Assembly: GCF_010731535.1 (NCBI RefSeq)
Contig: NZ_AP022581.1
Location: forward strand, 434,001-498,000
Source of the DNA: Mycobacterium lacus
GTDB lineage: Bacteria; Actinomycetota; Actinomycetes; Mycobacteriales; Mycobacteriaceae
Reading direction: 5' to 3'
Length of the DNA stretch: 64,000 nucleotides
Shown one piece after another: positions 59,746-64,000 of the stretch. The first letter of the stretch is position 1, and each line of letters begins with the position of its first letter. A model generated the notes under the pieces. That model saw nothing but the letters and a program-made list of their open reading frames with translations, did no database searches and was not told the origin of the DNA. The position numbers and the translations under genes are program-made.

Positions 59746-59888
59746 TAGTTGCTACTCCTCACTATGTGCGCAGCACTGCGCACGCGTGTTTCCTCGCTGT
59801 TATCGCTGCACAGGAAAGGTTCCGTACCCCTACATATCTCTGCATGCCGCTGCATACAACCTTTTGATCGTTTCACAGGCTCAACAGA

Positions 59889-59904
59889 TGTCAATAGTGT
59901 TACG
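59889..59904 (-). promoter_or_regulatory. CRP-type site, proximal, at whiB1
   Basis: On the whiB1 strand the sequence is CGTAACACTATTGACA, which matches the second of two cAMP-receptor-protein sites I recall at the M. tuberculosis whiB1 promoter. It is centred 22 bp nearer to the gene than the other site. Confidence 0.6.
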
Positions 59905-59910
59905 TGGGCC

Positions 59911-59926
59911 CGTGGGCTATCTCACT
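59911..59926 (-). promoter_or_regulatory. CRP-type site, distal, at whiB1
   Basis: On the whiB1 strand it reads AGTGAGATAGCCCACG, with the GTGA-N6-CCAC form of a Crp/Fnr half-matched palindrome; it matches the activating CRP site described for M. tuberculosis whiB1 as I recall it. The pair lies in a 285-bp AT-rich spacer upstream of whiB1. Confidence 0.65.
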
Positions 59927-60030
59927 TTGACGTTCTCTTACCAAAGCCCTTACTCAGTTGTACTACACTGTGTCGCAAATTTCGCCCAACAGTTGCGTCG
60001 CGAGCGCGTCACAGATTTGGTTACCGCAGG

Positions 60031-61005
60031 TCAGGGCCGGTATTTTGCGGGTGGGGCGACCACCGCCAGCGCGTTCGGGACCGCGCGGAACGTCATGCTC
60101 TCGCGCACGCCGAGGTAGTCCCCGTCGAACTGACAGCCGATTGCGGCCGCGGTGGACGTAACCCGCAGACAAGCCACGTCGTCCTCGTTGATGAGGTGCT
60201 TGAACTCGAACTTCGGCCGTTTTGCAAACATCTGTCGGACGATCCGCAGGGTCGGGATCGTCTTCATGGTGGTAGGTGCGAACACTCCCAGTCCCGAATC
60301 AAAGGCGCAGCCGGGATTGGTCCACACCGGGCGGTCGTTTGCGAAGGTCCACGGACGCGAGTTCGACACGAAGACGAAGCTCACCCCCGTGATCGGGTCA
60401 CGGCCGGGAAGTTGCAGCGTAAGGGTCGGTTCGCGGCGTGTGTAGCGCCACACGGCGGGCACCGACGCGCGGATGTAGCGCCATGGGGTGACTTTGCCGC
60501 CCTTGTCGCGTTCGGCCTCGACCGCGGCCACCACCTCGGCGTCGACGCCCATACCCGCGTTGAAGACGGCCCACCGCTCACCGCAGTCGATCAGCCCGAT
60601 GCGGCGCCACGTCTGGTTGCGGCGGTAGTCGTCCAGCAGCTGGATGAGCTGGTTGGTGGCGGCGATCGGGTCGCGGGAAATGCCTAGCGCTCTGGCCAGC
60701 ACATTCGCCGACCCACCGGGCACCACCGCGACCGCCGGCACGGGGCCGGCGGGGCCGGAACCGGGGGTGCCGGGCCGGCCCAGCATGCCGTTGACCACGC
60801 CGCTCACCGTGCCGTCGCCGCCGTGAACGACAACCAGGTCCACCCCGTTTTCAACCGCCGCCCGGCCGAGTTCGGCCCCATGACCACGGTGGTTGGTGTG
60901 CTCAACGACGAGCTGAAGGCGACTCTTGAGTGCGTGCGCAACGAGGTCGCGAGCGGCCGGTGTGGTGGAGGTGGCGGTGGGATTCACGATCAGAACGGCA
61001 CGCAT
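60031..61005 (-). CDS. Diacylglycerol-kinase-like lipid kinase (Rv3218 type)
   Basis: Protein of 324 residues with the DAGK catalytic fold: VLIVNPTAT at the start, VVVHGGDGTVSGVVNGML (about 58-75) for ATP, and VPGGSANVLARALGI (about 95-109). Such enzymes phosphorylate diacylglycerol or sphingoid-type lipids; the substrate here is unknown. ATG 61005 is taken, GTG 61008 being equally possible. It is upstream of whiB1 on the same strand. Confidence 0.88.
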   Translation of the reverse strand: MRAVLIVNPTATSTTPAARDLVAHALKSRLQLVVEHTNHRGHGAELGRAAVENGVDLVVVHGGDGTVSGVVNGMLGRPGTPGSGPAGPVPAVAVVPGGSANVLARALGISRDPIAATNQLIQLLDDYRRNQTWRRIGLIDCGERWAVFNAGMGVDAEVVAAVEAERDKGGKVTPWRYIRASVPAVWRYTRREPTLTLQLPGRDPITGVSFVFVSNSRPWTFANDRPVWTNPGCAFDSGLGVFAPTTMKTIPTLRIVRQMFAKRPKFEFKHLINEDDVACLRVTSTAAAIGCQFDGDYLGVRESMTFRAVPNALAVVAPPAKYRP

Positions 61006-61132
61006 GACGCACGAGCCTAGGCCGTGCGACGATGCGGGCCGGTGAGCGGCCCGCTGAGGAGCGCGCGGCAATCAGGTCAGGCGCGGCGACGATGCAGACG
61101 GCGCGGCCGGCCGGCATGACTACGCTGACGCT

Positions 61133-61564
61133 GTGACCGTTCGCGCTCCGGGTGCCGTGCGTGGTGCGGGACTGATCGTCGCGGCGCAAGGCGCTGCTGC
61201 GCTGGTGGTTGCCGCGATTTTGGTGGTGCGCGGGTTCGGGGGAGCAGACCAGCACGTGGTCAACGGGTTGGGAACCGCGATGTGGTTTGTGTTAATCGGT
61301 GGCGGGGTGTTCGCTGGCGGTTGCGCACTGGTGGCGGGCAAGCGCTGGGGCCGCGGGCTGGCCGTCTTCACACAGCTGTTATTGCTGCCCGTGGCGTGGT
61401 ATCTCGCGGTGGGCTCGCATCAGCCGGCGTTCGGGATCCCGGTCGCGATCGTGGCTTTGAGCGCATTGGTGCTGCTCTTCAGTCCCGCGGCCGTGCGCTG
61501 GGCGGCCCGCGGTGATCACCGCGGGCCGGCCAGCTCGGCCAGTCGTGGGCCGGACAGCCGATAG
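61133..61564 (+). CDS. Small integral membrane protein (Rv3217c type)
   Basis: Protein of 143 residues with four predicted helices (about 12-33, 45-66, 73-92, 100-120) and a short basic tail. No transport or enzyme motif is evident. GTG 61133 gives the same length as the M. tuberculosis protein. Its 3' end overlaps that of the convergent acetyltransferase gene by 49 bp. Confidence 0.85.
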   Translation: MTVRAPGAVRGAGLIVAAQGAAALVVAAILVVRGFGGADQHVVNGLGTAMWFVLIGGGVFAGGCALVAGKRWGRGLAVFTQLLLLPVAWYLAVGSHQPAFGIPVAIVALSALVLLFSPAAVRWAARGDHRGPASSASRGPDSR

Positions 61565-61998
61565 GTGGTCCACTCGCTTTGCGGTTGCGCGCCGATCCCG
61601 TCGTACAGCGCGATGGCACCGGAGTTCCAGTTGAGCACCGCCCATGACAGCCGCGTGTAGCCGTTGTCGAGGCATTCACCCGCCAGCGTCACCAGTAGCG
61701 CACGGGCCAGGCCGCGGCGGCGAAATCTGGGCCGTACGAACAGATCCTCCACGTAGATGCCCGCCACCCCGTCCCAGGTGGAGAAGTTGAGAAACCACAA
61801 CACCATCGCGGCGACCTCGCCCTCAACCTCGGCGACATGGCCGTGCACGGTCGGCGAACTGCCGAAAAGCGCTGTGGAGATCTGTGTTTCGGTGACAGTG
61901 CATTGATCGGCGGCGCGCTCGAATTCGGCCAATGCATGAATCATCGCCGCAATATCGGCGGCGTCTTCCGGTTTGGCTCGGCGGACCTTCTCGCTCAC
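61516..61998 (-). CDS. GNAT-family N-acetyltransferase (Rv3216 type)
   Basis: Acetyltransferase of 160 residues. The acetyl-CoA loop is in VEDLFVRPRFRRRGLARALL (about 83-102), with WAVLNWNSGAIALYDGIGA the usual C-terminal motif. This spermidine/diamine-type subgroup typically acetylates small amines, but the substrate is not known. The GTG start overlaps the entC stop (GTGA), so it is cotranscribed with entC. Confidence 0.9.
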   Translation of the reverse strand: MSEKVRRAKPEDAADIAAMIHALAEFERAADQCTVTETQISTALFGSSPTVHGHVAEVEGEVAAMVLWFLNFSTWDGVAGIYVEDLFVRPRFRRRGLARALLVTLAGECLDNGYTRLSWAVLNWNSGAIALYDGIGAQPQSEWTTYRLSGPRLAELAGPR

Positions 61999-63104
61999 TG
62001 CTCTACTCCCAGCGCGGACAGTATTGTCCCGAATTTCGTTGTGGTCTCGTCAACTTCATCGTCGGGATCGGATTCGGCGACGATGCCGCCCCCGGCGCGC
62101 GCGACGGCCGTGCGGCGGTCGGCCGACAGTTGCGCGCACCGGATGGACACCGCCCAATAGCCGTCACCGGAGGCATCGCACCAACCCACGGCTCCGGCGT
62201 AGAAACCGCGGTCGCCTTCCAGCGCCGTGATGAGTTCGGCCGCGGCGCTTGCCGGCACACCCCCGACCGCCGGTGTGGGATGCAGCGCCATGGCGAGATC
62301 GATTGCCGTAGTTGAAGTGTCGCGCAGCCGGCCACTGATCGGTGTGCACAGGTGCCAGACTGCCGCGGTGCGGCTCAGCCGGGGCTCGGATGCGATTGCC
62401 AGGCCATCGCACAGTGGCTCCAGCGCGGCACGTATCGTGTCGACGACCAGCTGATGCTCGTGGCGGTTCTTGGCCGATCCCGCCAGCGCGGCCCCGTTGG
62501 CTGCGTCGAGTTCAACGTCGGCGGCACGTGGGGCCGACCCGGCAAACGGCTGGCACACAACGCGATCGCCGGAGCGAGCGACGAGCAGTTCGGGGCTGGC
62601 ACCCACCAGCGCCGCGCCGGCGTAGTCGTCGCCGGCCGGGGTGAGGTCGACAAGATAGCCGTAGGCGGCTGGGTCTACGGTGGCGAGCCTGCGTAGGAGG
62701 ATGCGGGCGTCCAGCGGAGCGTCGGCGACAAGGTGCAGCGCGCGGGCCAGCACCACCTTGTGCAACGGGTTATCAGGTGCGGCGAGTTGATCGCGTGCGC
62801 GGCAGATCCGGGTTCGGTATTCGGCCGGCGCTGGGACGGAAGCGGCGATGCGGACGCCCGGCAGTGGGCCCGTGGGCCAGTTGGGTAGCGTGCCGGCGCG
62901 CAGCACCCCGGTCGGCGCTATCAACGCGACGGGCTTGCTCACATCAAAAGGCAATGCGCCCAACAGCATTGGTGCTGCTCCCGAGCGCATTGCAGCCTGC
63001 GCCGCCGATATGTCGCCGTAACGCGTCTGCACCCCCGCGGCAACCAGAGTCCCGCGCGGCCCGCACAGCGCGAACGGAGGTTCGCAGGGTTGTTTCTCGG
63101 TCAT
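61995..63104 (-). CDS. entC: Isochorismate synthase
   Basis: Chorismate-using enzyme of 369 residues. HKVVLAR (near 117) supplies the general base lysine; NRHEHQLVVDTI and GGGIVAESDPDDEVDETTTK hold the magnesium-binding glutamates. It should convert chorismate to isochorismate for menaquinone; mycobactin synthesis uses MbtI instead. ATG 63104 overlaps the preceding stop (TGATG); a TTG three bases earlier is possible. Confidence 0.9.
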   Translation of the reverse strand: MTEKQPCEPPFALCGPRGTLVAAGVQTRYGDISAAQAAMRSGAAPMLLGALPFDVSKPVALIAPTGVLRAGTLPNWPTGPLPGVRIAASVPAPAEYRTRICRARDQLAAPDNPLHKVVLARALHLVADAPLDARILLRRLATVDPAAYGYLVDLTPAGDDYAGAALVGASPELLVARSGDRVVCQPFAGSAPRAADVELDAANGAALAGSAKNRHEHQLVVDTIRAALEPLCDGLAIASEPRLSRTAAVWHLCTPISGRLRDTSTTAIDLAMALHPTPAVGGVPASAAAELITALEGDRGFYAGAVGWCDASGDGYWAVSIRCAQLSADRRTAVARAGGGIVAESDPDDEVDETTTKFGTILSALGVEQ

Positions 63105-63703
63105 CAATGGGCCCAGTGACCGGTCAAGCCGAGCCGACCGAGCTGACGAACGCCGTGCTCGAACTCGCAGATCGCGATCGAGGCGGTGGGCATGCCAAAG
63201 CGGCTGCCCTCGACAAGCGGCAGCCCCACCCAGCGCGTGATCACCGCACGGGAGAAGTGACCATGACTGACGAACAACACGTCACGCGATGCCAGGTGCT
63301 CAAGCGCCATCCCCACGGCCCTGTCAGCACGTTCACGGACCTGGTCGATGCTTTCACCACCGGGGCATCCGTGTGTCCACACCAGCCAGTCGGGGTCGGA
63401 TTCCCGGATCTGCTGCGTGGTCAGGCCCTCATAGGTGCCGTAGTCCCATTCGGCTAGCAACGGGGACACCTCGTCGACGGTAAGGCTGGCGAGCTGCGCA
63501 GTGGCCAGGGTCCGTTTGCGGGGGCTGCTGATCACCAGCGGGTCAACGAGTTTGAGTTCACGCAACGTCCGCGCGACGAGTTCGGCCTGAACCCGCCCGA
63601 GGTCTGTTAGCTCGAGGTCGGTACGACCGGTGTGCTGGCCTGATTTCGACCATTCGGTCTCGCCGTGGCGAAGCAGCACCAGGCGGTGGTTGTGCAAGCC
63701 CAT
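63104..63703 (-). CDS. gpm2: Histidine phosphatase (annotated phosphoglycerate mutase gpm2)
   Basis: Phosphatase of 199 residues with catalytic histidine H13 in RHGE (12-15) and HGHFSRAVITRW later. The M. tuberculosis orthologue Rv3214 was named as a mutase or EntD but was characterised as an acid phosphatase; the short length without the mutase insertion fits that. ATG 63703 starts MGLHNHRLVLLRHGE. It forms an operon with entC and the GNAT gene. Confidence 0.88.
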   Translation of the reverse strand: MGLHNHRLVLLRHGETEWSKSGQHTGRTDLELTDLGRVQAELVARTLRELKLVDPLVISSPRKRTLATAQLASLTVDEVSPLLAEWDYGTYEGLTTQQIRESDPDWLVWTHGCPGGESIDQVRERADRAVGMALEHLASRDVLFVSHGHFSRAVITRWVGLPLVEGSRFGMPTASIAICEFEHGVRQLGRLGLTGHWAH

Positions 63704-63780
63704 AGCGACCGATTCTGCCGGACAACATGCCGGGCCCGTCGCTCGAAGCACCCGGCGACGGGCATGCCAGGATGGCGCTT

Positions 63781-64000
63781 ATGACTGAGACCCGGGTACT
63801 GGCGGTGGCCAACCAGAAGGGTGGCGTGGCCAAGACGACGACCGTCGCCTCGCTGGGTGCGGCGATGGTGGACAAAGGACGGCGAGTGCTACTCGTCGAC
63901 CTCGATCCGCAGGGGTGTCTGACCTTTTCGCTCGGCCACGATCCCGACAAACTGCCGGTGTCGGTACACGAAGTGCTGCTCGGTGAGGTCGAGCCCAACG
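63781..64000 (+). CDS. ParA/Soj-like ATPase, N-terminal part
   Basis: The first 73 residues of a ParA-family ATPase; the rest is beyond the window. The deviant Walker A is KGGVAKTTT (14-22) and the Walker A' strand is VLLVDLDPQG (38-47). It resembles Rv3213c, distinct from the ParA at the origin. Divergent from the phosphatase gene across 77 bp. Confidence 0.9.
   Translation, partial: MTETRVLAVANQKGGVAKTTTVASLGAAMVDKGRRVLLVDLDPQGCLTFSLGHDPDKLPVSVHEVLLGEVEPN

Overview
The window is high-GC chromosomal DNA from a slow-growing Mycobacterium. The evidence is near-complete sequence and order conservation with M. tuberculosis gene sets (pst/pknD, rml/wbbL, fbiAB, mtrAB-lpqB, secA1, whiB1/whiB2, sigH-rshA) together with a full PE_PGRS gene. 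The species is not decided by this stretch. The window is dense core genome; no rRNA, tRNA, prophage, IS element or CRISPR array is visible.

Layout: 1-4797 is part of a phosphate-uptake locus (end of pstC2, pstA1, pknD, pstS2), with a triple direct repeat resembling a RegX3 box ahead of pknD. A PE_PGRS gene (5043-7220) follows, and then the order jumps to the equivalent of M. tuberculosis Rv3271c-Rv3213c, so the PE_PGRS sits on a synteny junction. From 7365 to 26103 come the CtpC/PacL1 metal-efflux pair, a chain of cell-wall genes (lcp1, rmlD, wbbL, manC), the DNA methyltransferase mamA coupled to a Nudix gene, the coenzyme F420 genes fbiA/fbiB, whiB2, and a mannose-activation cluster (manB, a SIS-like gene, manA). 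From 26081 to 33813 there is a flavoprotein, an amino-acid transporter, an alkane hydroxylase operon (alkB-rubA-rubB-tetR), sahH and tmk. From 33907 to 43636 come mtrA-mtrB-lpqB, a DUF-type gene, a ComF-like gene, hpf and secA1. From 43637 to 51122 the contents are a LuxR remnant, an MddA-like methyltransferase, a Tgs3-type acyltransferase, ppk2 and the desaturase pair Rv3230c-like/desA3. From 51172 to 64000 come rsgA, aroA, a SRAP gene, a decayed GNAT-APH gene, an SDR, sigH-rshA, the tiny ribosomal protein gene bL37, a biotinyl protein, pdtaS, whiB1, a lipid-kinase-like gene, small genes, entC, a histidine phosphatase and the start of a parA-like gene.

Many neighbouring genes overlap by ATGA, GTGA or TTGA, which fixes several start codons and marks operons. 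Functional themes are envelope building (rhamnose-GlcNAc linker, GDP-mannose supply, arabinogalactan ligation, MtrAB-LpqB control), lipid desaturation and oxidation, redox/stress regulation (WhiB1, WhiB2, SigH-RshA) and metal/phosphate homeostasis.

The most interesting non-coding signals are: a paired TACG-N4-CGTA operator with the same 15-bp spacing ahead of both desA3 and its reductase gene; palindromes ahead of pacL1-ctpC and alkB; three dispersed copies of one intergenic hairpin family; conserved CRP-type sites at whiB1; and a perfect 34-bp palindrome between pdtaS and whiB1. Gene decay is visible in the LuxR remnant, the GNAT-APH remnant and a locally frame-shifted stretch of the PE_PGRS. 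Comparisons with M. tuberculosis are from memory, not from a search.
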